Shown piece after piece: positions 30,585 through 40,302 of a stretch of DNA of 64,000 nucleotides (the stretch's first letter is position 1; the number at the start of each line of letters is the position of its first letter). A program made the position numbers and the translations under genes. The notes beneath the pieces were generated by a model. The model searched no databases, was not told the DNA's origin, and saw only the letters and a list, made by a program, of their open reading frames with translations. The DNA comes from an uncultured Desulfobulbaceae bacterium (GTDB taxonomy: Bacteria; Desulfobacterota; Desulfobulbia; Desulfobulbales; Desulfocapsaceae), in assembly GCA_903887485.1 (NCBI GenBank), contig CAISPV010000081.1:25279-89278 (forward strand), in the 5' to 3' direction.

Positions 30585-31355
30585 CTACTCAAACCAGTCA
30601 AGGGTATCACGCAGGGCCACGACCTCACCGACAATAATCAGGGCCGGGGGTTTGATCGCCTCTTCCTCCACCCGGCCGACAATGGTCTCCAGGGTGGCCA
30701 CCACCGTATGCTGTTCAGGCGTTGAGGCCCAGCGCACAACCGCCACCGGGGTCTTGGGGTCACGGCCATTTTGGACCAGATTATCAACAATAATGGGCAG
30801 ATTCTTGATCCCCATATAGATGACCAGGGTTCCAGCACCGGTGGCCAGTTTCGACCAGTCAACATTGGAATTTTCTTTGCCCGGCTCTTCATGGCCGGTG
30901 ATAAAGGCCACTGAAGCAGTATAGCCCCGATGGGTAATGGGAATCCCGGCATAAGTGGCGGCCGCCGTGGCCGAGGTCACCCCGGGCACGACCTCAAAAG
31001 GCACGCCCGCCTTGACCAGTTCCTGAAGTTCTTCACCGCCGCGGCCAAAGATAAAAGGGTCTCCACCCTTGAGCCGAACCACGGTCTTACCGGCAAGGGC
31101 CCAATCCACCAGCATCTGGTTGATCTCTTCCTGGGTATGGGTATGCTTGGTTCCGCCTTTTTTGCCGGCATAGATCAACTTGGCATCTTTAGGCACATAC
31201 TTCAACAACTTGGGCGATGCCAGGTAATCATAGACCAGCACCTCAGCCCGCTCGAGGAGATATTTGCCACGCAGGGTAATGAGTCCAGGGTCACCAGGGC
31301 CGGCCCCTACCAGATAGACCTTTCCAGGTTTTATGTTCTTGGTTTGTTGTTCCAT
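30585..31355 (-). CDS. cobA: Uroporphyrinogen-III C-methyltransferase
   Basis: GKVYLVGAGPGDPGLITLRG, VRLKGGDPFIFGRGGEE, VPGVTSA; ends LDWFE-TAG. Confidence 0.95.
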   Translation of the reverse strand: MEQQTKNIKPGKVYLVGAGPGDPGLITLRGKYLLERAEVLVYDYLASPKLLKYVPKDAKLIYAGKKGGTKHTHTQEEINQMLVDWALAGKTVVRLKGGDPFIFGRGGEELQELVKAGVPFEVVPGVTSATAAATYAGIPITHRGYTASVAFITGHEEPGKENSNVDWSKLATGAGTLVIYMGIKNLPIIVDNLVQNGRDPKTPVAVVRWASTPEQHTVVATLETIVGRVEEEAIKPPALIIVGEVVALRDTLDWFE

Positions 31356-31374
31356 AATAGATACACAGACGCGT

Positions 31375-32328
31375 TTAAAGAGTTTTTTCTAATTCATCAA
31401 GCAGGCAGGCAACCAGAAGCGGGATCATCAATTCATGATGGCCGGTTACATGATACCCTTTGCCGCTTTTGGCCGTCGGCCTATTCACCACATTGGTCAA
31501 GGGACGATACTGTTTCATAAAATCAAAATTGGCAGTGGTAAAGTCATCTACCTGGTGGCCAAGATTTCTGACCACTGTCAGCGCCTTCAAGAAGACCTCC
31601 GGCAGAAGGACGGCCGAACCGATATTCAGATAGGCCCCGCCTTGCAAACCCGCCACCTGGGCACAGAAGATCCGGAAATCAAGATGGGAGGTCTTACCAA
31701 TCGCTTCCCCTGAGGCCGAAGGATGAATATGGATGATATCGGTACCCACCGCCACATGGACCGTAACCGGAATACCCAGACGATAGGCGGTAGCCAGCAG
31801 ACTTTTATCATTATGGGGGAAATTACCGTCGACAAGAGCCGCGCCCACCGCCGCGCCCATCCCCATATTTTCTCCTGCGCCTTTATTAATAGCGCCATTA
31901 AGAACCTCGCCCGTTTCCCTGGCCGCGCCAAAGGCCCCGTCACCCAGAACGTTGCCCACCTCTTCCGAGGTGAAACCGGCCATGGCAATCTCGGCATCAT
32001 GAATGATGCAGGCCCCGTTCATGGCAATGCCGGTGATGATGGAACGCTCCATCAGATCGATCAGCAGCGGATTCAGACCCACCTTGATTAAATGGGCCCC
32101 CATCCCCACTACAAACGGATACCCGCCCCGATGAACTGCGGCCAGACGCCGTACCAGTTCAGGGAAATCACGGCCCAGCAACTGATCGGGCAGGGAGTCC
32201 AAAAGGGCTCGCACCGTACTGCCGGCCGGGACGGGGTGGGCAAAATTGTCCACGGTCACTTTGGAAGGCCGACCATGCAGGGAATAGGTGTGCAGCCCGC
32301 TGAAATCGAGGGGCCTAAGGGTCGTCAC
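31375..32328 (-). CDS. Conserved protein of unknown function
   Basis: Long ORF (317 aa) overlapping gmhA end by 4 nt; glycine-rich conserved-looking motifs (GMGAHLIKVGLNPLLIDL, GAGENMGMGAAVGAAL) but no confident family. Confidence 0.6.
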   Translation of the reverse strand: MTTLRPLDFSGLHTYSLHGRPSKVTVDNFAHPVPAGSTVRALLDSLPDQLLGRDFPELVRRLAAVHRGGYPFVVGMGAHLIKVGLNPLLIDLMERSIITGIAMNGACIIHDAEIAMAGFTSEEVGNVLGDGAFGAARETGEVLNGAINKGAGENMGMGAAVGAALVDGNFPHNDKSLLATAYRLGIPVTVHVAVGTDIIHIHPSASGEAIGKTSHLDFRIFCAQVAGLQGGAYLNIGSAVLLPEVFLKALTVVRNLGHQVDDFTTANFDFMKQYRPLTNVVNRPTAKSGKGYHVTGHHELMIPLLVACLLDELEKTL

Positions 32329-32912
32329 GCGGCATCCCCAAAGATCTCCCGCTCCACCAGTTCACAGAGCAGATGCTCGACCCAGAGATGGGCCTCCTGG
32401 ATATGCGGAGTCTTATCAGAGGGCACATTGAGGACAAAATCAGCGGCCCGGCCCACGGCCCCGCCGTCCCCGGCCAGTCCGCCTGTGAGCGCCGCCGTCA
32501 CCATGCCCATCTCTTTGGCGACCTCCATGGCCTTGAGGACATTGACCGAACCGCCACTGGTGGAGATCCCCAGAGCCAGATCTTCCGGCTTGCCCAGGGC
32601 CTGCACCTGCTTGACAAAGATCTCGTCAAAGGAGAAATCATTGCCGATAGAGGTCAACACCGAGCTATCGGTGGTGAGCGCCAGGGCCGCCATGGGCCGG
32701 CGATTGATCAGGAACCGATTAACGAACTCGGCGGCCAGGTGCTGGGCATCAGCTGCGCTGCCGCCATTACCAAAGAGGAGAATCTTGCCGCCCTGGCGAA
32801 TGGTCTTCACCATCTGCAGGGCCAGGGCAACAATGACCTCGCCCTGCTCTTTGGCAAAGGCCTCTTGGGCCTGTATCGAGTTTTTCAATGATGTAAGGAG
32901 AAGGTGTTGCAT
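32325..32912 (-). CDS. gmhA: Phosphoheptose isomerase
   Basis: GKILLFGNGGSAADAQHLAAEFVNRF, GISTSGGSVNVL, LTGGLAGDGG. Confidence 0.93.
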   Translation of the reverse strand: MQHLLLTSLKNSIQAQEAFAKEQGEVIVALALQMVKTIRQGGKILLFGNGGSAADAQHLAAEFVNRFLINRRPMAALALTTDSSVLTSIGNDFSFDEIFVKQVQALGKPEDLALGISTSGGSVNVLKAMEVAKEMGMVTAALTGGLAGDGGAVGRAADFVLNVPSDKTPHIQEAHLWVEHLLCELVEREIFGDAA

Positions 32913-32923
32913 AATTACCAGAG

Positions 32924-32946
32924 GGCTGAATACTGAAGGCTGAAGA
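32924..32946. repeat. Single-arm heptameric CTGAAG-type repeat upstream of gmhA
   Basis: gggctgaatactgaaggctgaag. Confidence 0.55.
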
Positions 32947-33119
32947 ATGATCGTGCTCATCCTTTCTTTGCCTCCAGTTATTTAAAGAATACCTTAATAA
33001 AATCAGGCATTCCGTTAAGCGTGACGGCTTGACCATTCGACAAGTCCAAGATGGACTGACACTATTCAACCGCATGGAAAACGACTCTAAGATATCCTGC
33101 ACAAAAAGGCAAAAAAAAA

Positions 33120-33150
33120 GGACATGCCGGTCACAGGTACTGGCATGTCC
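33120..33150 (-). terminator. Rho-independent terminator downstream of adk
   Basis: ggacatgcc...ggcatgtcc; minus-strand hairpin followed by a run of T. Confidence 0.85.
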
Positions 33151-33223
33151 CAAGAGAGAATACTACCGGGAAACCTGAAAACTCAGAAAAGCAGATTCAA
33201 GGATCCCTGCAACATTACTCCTT

Positions 33224-33904
33224 TTAATTGAGCTGGCTCATGATTGAAGCGGTCACATCCTTGATGGAGATGGAGCCATCAACGGAAATCACCTTGGCAC
33301 CACCCGCCTTCTTGAAATAATTGACCGCCGCCATGGTGCCGGTCTTGGTGTCATAATAGATATCGTGACGCTTGCCGATTGCAGTCTCGTCCTGATCGTC
33401 AGCACGGGCGCTCAGCTCGCCGCCACAGACACGGCACACCAGCTTGCCATCTTTTTCCACAGGCTTGATGGCCTCAAAGGCAATATGATTGGGATGGTTA
33501 TTGTCATTGGCGCACAGACGGCGACCCATGATCCGCTCTTTGGCAATCTGCCGATCAAGCTCGATCTCAACCACATAGTTCAGGGCCATACCCGCCTCTT
33601 TCAGGGCCTTGTCCAGGGCCTCAGCCTGGGCCAGAGAACGCGGAAAACCATCAAGCAGCCATCCTTGCTCCTTGGATTTTGCAAGGGTCTCAAGAACCAT
33701 GGGAATGGTGATCTCATCAGGCACCAGATCGCCCCGATCGATATACTCCTTGGCCTTCTTGCCAAGCTCAGTGCCGCCCTTGATATGCTCCCGGAAGATA
33801 GCGCCGGATTCAATATGATTGCAACCATACTTATCCTTAACAATAGCGCCCTGGGTACCCTTGCCACTTCCGTTTGGCCCGAAAGCCAGAATATTTACCG
33901 CCAT
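33224..33904 (-). CDS. adk: Adenylate kinase
   Basis: ILAFGPNGSGKGTQG, GSGAIFREHI-like, WLLDGFPRSLAQAEAL; lid cysteines. Confidence 0.92.
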   Translation of the reverse strand: MAVNILAFGPNGSGKGTQGAIVKDKYGCNHIESGAIFREHIKGGTELGKKAKEYIDRGDLVPDEITIPMVLETLAKSKEQGWLLDGFPRSLAQAEALDKALKEAGMALNYVVEIELDRQIAKERIMGRRLCANDNNHPNHIAFEAIKPVEKDGKLVCRVCGGELSARADDQDETAIGKRHDIYYDTKTGTMAAVNYFKKAGGAKVISVDGSISIKDVTASIMSQLN

Positions 33905-34222
33905 ACCGTTCTCCTTGATCAAATGTTTTTTATTCTACGATTTTCTCAAAAACCGCCCAGAAATCTTATCTAAAAAAATCAACCAGATACAATAAAATTA
34001 AAATGAACATTCACTCAAAATAATCAGCAGAAAACTATAAACCAAAAAAGAAATTGAGGCCAGCAAAATATCTACTCTTCTTTTTTGACTTTCGCTTGGA
34101 AAGGGGTTATTTTCACAGCCACTATCAACGAGGAAGCAGATAAAGTCAGGTTTTTCACATGCTCCACGCCTCTTTCCTGCTCCTGTTTTTTCTTTTCAAC
34201 ATAACACTATCCATAAAAAATC

Positions 34223-35530
34223 ATGAAAGTTATCCGTGTAGGCCTTATCGGCTTTGGCACTGTGGGCAGCGGCCTGGCCCAGACCCTCTTCGAGCAGGAT
34301 GAGCGCCTCATGCGCAAGATTGGCACCCGGGTCGTCCTCTCCCGGGTGGTCGATATCAACCTGAGCCAGCTCCCTGAGCAATTCAAGGAGACTATCCTGT
34401 CCAAAGATGTCGGGGATATCTTTAATGACCCAGACATTGATATTGTAGTGGAACTCATTGGCGGCATTGAACCGGCCAAGACATTCCTCCTGGAGGCAAT
34501 CCGGCACGGCAAGCATGTGGTCACTGCCAACAAGGCACTGCTCTCCATTCACGGCAAGGAGATCTTTGAAGCGGCGGTACAAAATAACGTCGAGGTAGGC
34601 TTTGAGGCCAGCGTCGGCGGCGGCATCCCGGTGATCAAGGCCCTGAAAGAAGGGCTGGTTGCCAACCGGATCCTGTCGATCATGGGCATCATGAACGGCA
34701 CGGCCAACTACATCCTCACCAAGATGACCGATCAGGGTATCGCCTTTGCCGAAGTCCTGAAAGAGGCCCAGGCCCTGGGGTTTGCCGAGGCCGACCCCAC
34801 CTACGATATCGAGGGCATCGACACGGCGCACAAACTGGCCATCCTCATGACCATCGCCTACGGCAAGCATGTCCAGCTCAAGGATATCAACACCGAGGGG
34901 ATCAGCAAGATCCAGCCCATTGACATCGACTTTGCCAGGGAGTTCGGCTGTCGGATCAAACTGCTGGCCATCAGCCATCACCACGGCAGCCATGTCGAGG
35001 CCCGGGTCCACCCCACCCTGGTGCCGGAATCCCACATGCTGGCCAGCATCAACGGCGCTTACAATGCCTTCTATTTCACCGGCGACACCGTGGGCAACGT
35101 CCTGCTCTACGGGCTGGGCGCCGGCAAGATGCCGACCGGCAGTGCCGTGGCCGCCGACGTCGTTGATATCGGCCGCAATATCCTGCATGGCTCGATAGGC
35201 AGGGTGCCCGCCCTCTCTTATCTGCCCGAGCATATTGGCACCCCGACCATCACCCCCATGACTGAACTCCGTTGCCCCTATTACTTCAGGATCACCGCTC
35301 TCGACAAACCGGGGGTGCTCTCCACCATCTCCGGCATCTTCGGCAAGCATACCATTTCCATCAAATCGGTGATCCAGAAGAGCCGGCAACAAGATGAGCC
35401 GGTCAGCATTGTGCTCCACACCCACGAGGCATCGGAGGCCGCCGTGCAAAAGGCCATCGCCGAGATCGACGCCCTGGAGGTCTGCACCGAGCCAACGGTC
35501 AAAATCCGTTTTCTCGTAGATGAGCAATAA
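34223..35530 (+). CDS. hom: Homoserine dehydrogenase
   Basis: VGLIGFGTVGSGLAQTL, VTANKALLSIHG, NGTANYILTKM, C-terminal ACT domain. Confidence 0.95.
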   Translation: MKVIRVGLIGFGTVGSGLAQTLFEQDERLMRKIGTRVVLSRVVDINLSQLPEQFKETILSKDVGDIFNDPDIDIVVELIGGIEPAKTFLLEAIRHGKHVVTANKALLSIHGKEIFEAAVQNNVEVGFEASVGGGIPVIKALKEGLVANRILSIMGIMNGTANYILTKMTDQGIAFAEVLKEAQALGFAEADPTYDIEGIDTAHKLAILMTIAYGKHVQLKDINTEGISKIQPIDIDFAREFGCRIKLLAISHHHGSHVEARVHPTLVPESHMLASINGAYNAFYFTGDTVGNVLLYGLGAGKMPTGSAVAADVVDIGRNILHGSIGRVPALSYLPEHIGTPTITPMTELRCPYYFRITALDKPGVLSTISGIFGKHTISIKSVIQKSRQQDEPVSIVLHTHEASEAAVQKAIAEIDALEVCTEPTVKIRFLVDEQ

Positions 35531-35577
35531 ACAAGGACCACGCAGCCTAACCAAAAATTGAGCACAAGAAATTTTCG

Positions 35578-36807
35578 ATGAAATATCTGATCCTGGTAGG
35601 TGACGGCATGGGCGACCTGCCTGTGGCCGAACTGAACAACCGTACCCCGCTTGAGGCGGCAGACACTCCTTTTCTGGACGCCTTGTGCCGCCAGGGGGAA
35701 CTGTTTCTCACCCACACCATCCCGGATGGATATCCACCGGGCAGCGATGTAGCCAATCTCTCCCTGCTGGGCTACAAACCAGAGGAATATTACACCGGCC
35801 GGGCCCCGCTGGAGGCCGCGGCCATGGGTATTACGCTGAGCCCGGAGCAGACCGCCTTCCGCTGCAACCTGGTCACCCTGGCCCATGAGCCGGGCAATCA
35901 GGTGCGGATGATCGACTATTCCGCCGGCCATATCAGCAGTGATGAGTCGCACCAGCTGATTACCGCCATCGAAGAGGGCTGCGCCACCGACACCTTTCAC
36001 TTCCATGCCGGGGTCAGCTACCGCCATATCCTGCTGGTAGAGGGCGCTTATCCGCAGATGGACACCGTCCCACCCCATGATTTTACCGGCAAGGACGTGA
36101 CCACGCCCTGGTCCCGCTACCGCCAAGATCCCCAATGGGCGGAACTATTGGACAAGGCCCAGGATATCCTGACGAATCACCCCATCAATGCCGCCCGCAT
36201 TGCCGCCGGCAAGAATCCTGCCAACGGTATCTGGCTCTGGGGAGAGGGGAAATTACCGACAATGCCGACCCTGGCCGAACGTTTCGGGATCAGCGGCAGC
36301 CTGATCTCTGCAGTCGATCTACTGAAAGGACTGGGAGTCAACGCCGGGCTTTCCATTATCAATGTTCCAGGGGCTACCGGCTATCTCGACACCAACTATG
36401 CAGGCAAGGCCCAGGCCGCACTCGACAGTCTGCGTTGCCAGGATTTTGTCTTTGTCCATGTTGAAGCGCCGGATGAAACCGGCCACCAAGGCTTGCTCCG
36501 GGAAAAGATCCAGGCCATTGAAGACTTTGACTTGAAGATTGTTGGCCCCATTCTTCAAGGGTTACAGGCAAGCGGCGAGGACTTTCGTCTGATTGCCACC
36601 ATGGATCACCACACCCCCCTCTGCCTGCGCACCCATACCGCCACCCCGGTTCCCACCATCCTCTACGACTCGCGACAAACAGATGGCGGGAGCGGCCTGC
36701 CCTTCAGCGAAAAATCAGGAGAGGCCGAAGACCAGCGGCGGCACAACAGTGTGGCCAATGGAGAACTGCTCATGGAAAAACTGCTGGAACGACGCACCCA
36801 TGGATGA
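35578..36807 (+). CDS. apgM: Cofactor-independent phosphoglycerate mutase (ApgM type)
   Basis: MKYLILVGDGMGDLPV, YPPGSDVANLSLLGY, VHVEAPDETGHQG. Confidence 0.92.
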   Translation: MKYLILVGDGMGDLPVAELNNRTPLEAADTPFLDALCRQGELFLTHTIPDGYPPGSDVANLSLLGYKPEEYYTGRAPLEAAAMGITLSPEQTAFRCNLVTLAHEPGNQVRMIDYSAGHISSDESHQLITAIEEGCATDTFHFHAGVSYRHILLVEGAYPQMDTVPPHDFTGKDVTTPWSRYRQDPQWAELLDKAQDILTNHPINAARIAAGKNPANGIWLWGEGKLPTMPTLAERFGISGSLISAVDLLKGLGVNAGLSIINVPGATGYLDTNYAGKAQAALDSLRCQDFVFVHVEAPDETGHQGLLREKIQAIEDFDLKIVGPILQGLQASGEDFRLIATMDHHTPLCLRTHTATPVPTILYDSRQTDGGSGLPFSEKSGEAEDQRRHNSVANGELLMEKLLERRTHG

Positions 36808-37252
36808 GCTGATCCATCGCTGCCACCACCGCGTCCTCTATGGCGACACCGACGCCGCAGCCGTGGTTTATAACGCCAATTATCTGCGCTACTTTGAACT
36901 GGGCAGAACCGAATTCATGCGCGATCGGGTCTGCTCCTACCGGGAGATCGAAGCAATGGGTCTGGTTCTGCCGGTTATCGAATGCCATGTCCGCTTCAAG
37001 GCCCCGGCCCGCTATGACGACCTGCTCACCATCGAAACCACCCTTACCGCTCTGAAAAAAGTTACCTGCACCTTCAGCTACCGAATCCTGCTGGAGACAG
37101 ACAGCTCCAGTCCCCGCCTTCTGGCCAAAGGTTCCACTGTCATGGCCTCCATCAACCGGGAGGGGAAACTGACCCCGTTGCCTACTGAAATCACAGCCAA
37201 ACTCCAACCATTTCTTATTCCCACCGCCCCACCACCAGGAGAATGTTCTTGA
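36800..37252 (+). CDS. YbgC/4-hydroxybenzoyl-CoA-type thioesterase
   Basis: HHRVLYGDTDAAAVVYNANYLRYFELGRTEFMRD; start codon inside the apgM 3' end. Confidence 0.9.
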   Translation: MDELIHRCHHRVLYGDTDAAAVVYNANYLRYFELGRTEFMRDRVCSYREIEAMGLVLPVIECHVRFKAPARYDDLLTIETTLTALKKVTCTFSYRILLETDSSSPRLLAKGSTVMASINREGKLTPLPTEITAKLQPFLIPTAPPPGECS

Positions 37253-37288
37253 CATACTCCACCAATCAGCTATACTAACAAAATGCAT

Positions 37289-37365
<77 letters not shown>

Positions 37366-37375
37366 TAACAAATTC

Positions 37376-37410
37376 AAGGGGTTAAGATTAAATCTTAACC
37401 CCTTTTTTTA
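37376..37410 (+). terminator. Rho-independent terminator after tRNA-fMet
   Basis: aaggggttaagatt-aa-atcttaacccctttttttat. Confidence 0.9.
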
Positions 37411-37653
37411 TGCCTAAAATTCCTGCTCCCAGCAGTATTCCCAACACCACCATTGAAAACAGATCTGCTCAAAGCAAACTGGCGAAGCATGTTCCCTTCA
37501 CTTAAACACACCTGCCGACTGGAAAACTGCAAAAAAGAAAGATTATTGGAAGGTGGATATTGATACTAAAAAATTTCTATGGAATTTTTTTGGAGAATAA
37601 ACGACTGCAGATTATGGATATTGGTCGAAATGGTTTAGTTCTTAGGGGGAAGG

Positions 37654-38685
37654 TTATGCTACCACTGTTTTTTTTGTTATTGGAAGTCCAAATTTCTCTC
37701 TCGGAAACCCTGTGTTATCAGGAAATCCCATTGAGGTGAACGGGCAACTGTCAATTGCGGGTTTGCTATCAATTAAATCTGCAATCTTTTCTATCCAAGT
37801 GGAACTTGGTCCAATCTTTTTTACCAGATACCAAAGAATACTTATGTGGGCATAAATTTTTTGACGAGACTCAAGGGTAAGATCCAATGTCTGGAAATAT
37901 TCTATCTCCTCAGTTCCTTTCATAGAGATAGCATTTGACATAGTATGATTCCAAACCCTCGAATGGTGGGCGCAACTATTTCTTAGGGTATTAATTTCTG
38001 TCAGCCAGTTGCGAAAGGTTTTTATATTCGGCACGCCAACCTGCCCACAAATAATTTCTTGGTAACTCCTTTTCAGGTTCTCAAAATATTTAGACATCAA
38101 GCCAAAATCCCAACATTCAATCACAACCCAGAAGGGTATCTCTTTTTGCCCTTTTTTGTGCCACACAATACAATCTTCTTTGCTTTTTAATACCCTTTCC
38201 TGTTGTTTAGACTTCCACTCCCCCCAAACGCTATAAACACTTTCATCCTCACGTCTTTTCTCTTTCATTACATTCGGGTTGATGTAGCATTCACTTTGAT
38301 AAGCTAATGGGTCCAACCTTCCTAATTCGTGAGCGAGAACAGACCGAATGTGAATTTCTACCCTTTCAATAGCATCTAGCAATAATTGCCTTAATTTTTT
38401 ATCAAATAGATAAAGGTCAGTGATATCATCGAAACTAATATCATCTTGGAAATTGTCATCCCGAACTGGCATTTTGGTTACTGGATCTTTTAAATACTTT
38501 CCTTTCTCATCAAATAACGGACGGCGGCAAGGATACCAGAATCCACTTAACCGATAGTATCCGATCTGAGTTAGTTTTCTAATAGCTCGATCTTCATCGA
38601 GGATGATCATTCCCCGATTTTTAAGAAGATAAACAAGTTCTACAAGGTCTTTGTGTGGTTTTGTACGACAAGAGCAGGTGGTCAT
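37654..38685 (-). CDS. Abi family (Abi_2, AbiD/AbiF-like) protein
   Basis: LVELVYLLKNRGMIILDEDRAIRKLTQIGYYRLSGFWYPCR, LYLFDKKLRQLLLDAIERVEIHIRSVLAHELG, LRNSCAHHSRVWN. Confidence 0.88.
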   Translation of the reverse strand: MTTCSCRTKPHKDLVELVYLLKNRGMIILDEDRAIRKLTQIGYYRLSGFWYPCRRPLFDEKGKYLKDPVTKMPVRDDNFQDDISFDDITDLYLFDKKLRQLLLDAIERVEIHIRSVLAHELGRLDPLAYQSECYINPNVMKEKRREDESVYSVWGEWKSKQQERVLKSKEDCIVWHKKGQKEIPFWVVIECWDFGLMSKYFENLKRSYQEIICGQVGVPNIKTFRNWLTEINTLRNSCAHHSRVWNHTMSNAISMKGTEEIEYFQTLDLTLESRQKIYAHISILWYLVKKIGPSSTWIEKIADLIDSKPAIDSCPFTSMGFPDNTGFPREKFGLPITKKTVVA

Positions 38686-39133
38686 GAGGGGGCCTAAAAA
38701 CAAGAAGGCCCAGCCGTGAAATTAATCAGGGGACCGGGCACGATTAGTTATAATAATACTAATATTTGTCCATATGTCAAACTTTAATTTTGCGTCCAAG
38801 GTACAGAAAATCACCACTACAGATACTTCTAGGCTATATATCACTATCTAACGTTGCGCAACTATAAACTATTCTTTCCCATTAAGGGGATATACCCGGA
38901 ATGAGAAATGGGAGGAATAACTCAACTGAGAATTTTTTTTCAAACTGAACATTTTACAAGAAATTCTATTGATTTTCTTTCTTTTGCCCCAGCAAAACTA
39001 ATTACGGGCAAGCCTACCAAAAACCACCCAACTCACCACGAAGAAAAGTGCAATGTCGTATAACGTCCAATTATGTTTGGCGGTGAACAGCAGAAACTTA
39101 ATTTAGTACAGTGCTGAAACCGCTAAACATGAG

Positions 39134-39545
39134 TAAATATCCACCGGTAAAACCGGTGGCTTTAAGTTATGAACCGCTCAAAGCGGTATGTTAAAAAGAA
39201 TTACTGACCACCATTCGGTGGTCGCCTATTTAAATAACGACAGTTGTTCTACTCGACTATCTTCCTTTTCTTGTTCACGGATATATGTGCGAACAACACC
39301 TTCATCGGTACCAACAGTTGAGACAAAATAACCTCGTGCCCAAAAACTCATTCCGCCATAGTTCTTCTTTTGGCCAAGGTACGTGCGAGCTATATGAATT
39401 GCACTTTTCCCCTTTATGTAACCAACCACCTGAGCAACTGAGTACTTCGGTGGAATTGATATCAGCACGAGTCTGGAGGCTTCTTCATTTTGCAGGAATC
39501 GTCAAACTATTATTGTCCCCCGGCAAAGCCGGGGGTTTACTTAGA
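39134..39545 (-). mobile_element. Internally deleted IS200/IS605-type element retaining hairpin-bearing ends
   Basis: Hairpins ccaccggtaaaaccggtgg and cccccggcaaagccggggg flank an N-terminally truncated TnpA. Confidence 0.75.
39226..39468 (-). pseudogene. C-terminal fragment of IS200-type transposase TnpA
   Basis: IPPKYSVAQVVGYIKGKSAIHIARTYLGQKKNYGGMSFWARGYFVSTVGTDEGVVRTYIREQEKEDSRVEQLSLFK; HUH-containing N-terminus absent. Confidence 0.88.
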
Positions 39546-39884
39546 AGAAATTAAGCGTTATGCGGCTGTTTGCCCTGGCGGGGGGCTTGATAAACCGGAG
39601 GATCTGCGATTCATCAGCCGGTGATGCAAGCGCCATGACAGGGCGAACAGCTTACATTGCACCCTGCAGGATTTAACCCAAGGTGGAAGAAACGGGTGGG
39701 TGGGTCTGTTAGTGGTTTGAACGGAAGTCCTGGCGCGTCTGCAACGATAGGAGCAGAAGGCGGCGGGGCTGAAGAGATAAACCACTTCCCTGCAAATGGC
39801 CATTACATTTGCACACTTTGTCAGTTATCACTGTACAGTATGAGTGAAGCGAATTCTGTACCTTGCCAGGCAGGACTCTGATTA

Positions 39885-40097
39885 ACTTCAAAAAGTGCAT
39901 GGGCAGGGCCACCGGAGCCTTCTGTGGTGCGCGGCTTTTTGCGCGTCACGGACGGTGAAGGTAGCACCACCAGAGACGGACTCACGCAGAACTATAATTC
40001 AGTAATGGTAACCCAGGCAGTAGAAAGAGGTGTAGCACTTATAGCTATGTGTGTAAAAGATCTGGAAAAGATATTAGAGGATGTCACAACACTTTAG
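39885..40097 (+). pseudogene. Protein-like fragment with no start codon, family unknown
   Basis: 71-codon open stretch ending TAG: TSKSAWAGPPEPSVVRGFLRVTDGEGSTTRDGLTQNYNSVMVTQAVERGVALIAMCVKDLEKILEDVTTL. Confidence 0.3.
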
Positions 40098-40302
40098 ATA
40101 TCAGGAACGTCCCCTTTCTGCATATGGGAGGAGTGATGCAGTCGGCTCTGGTCCAAGTGTCGGCAAGCACCACCTCAGCTTGGCCATTATGCTCCGCGCA
40201 CCATTTTTCTTGGTAGTATTTTTCAGGGTGCAGGTGGGCGGCGGTGGCGTGAGTGGTGAGGAGGGCAGACAGGAGAAAAACAATGAAGCATTTATTCATC
40301 AC
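40084..40302 (-). CDS. Small exported protein, possibly truncated
   Basis: Signal peptide MNKCFIVFLLSALLTTHATA then HPEKYYQEKWCAEHNGQAEVVLADTWTRADC; start overlaps the SecB-like gene end by 11 nt. Confidence 0.5.
   Translation of the reverse strand: MMNKCFIVFLLSALLTTHATAAHLHPEKYYQEKWCAEHNGQAEVVLADTWTRADCITPPICRKGTFLISKVL

Noticed and set aside
30585-30587. Pyrrolysine insertion at the cobA-hemD TAG
   Set aside because: Not excluded, but nothing in the window encodes pylS/pylT and TAG terminates other genes here; listed only as one hypothesis to test.
39555-40080. Possible group II intron or other catalytic RNA
   Set aside because: Some stem-like segments, but I could not identify a convincing domain V or an intron-encoded protein; kept only as an unexplained block.
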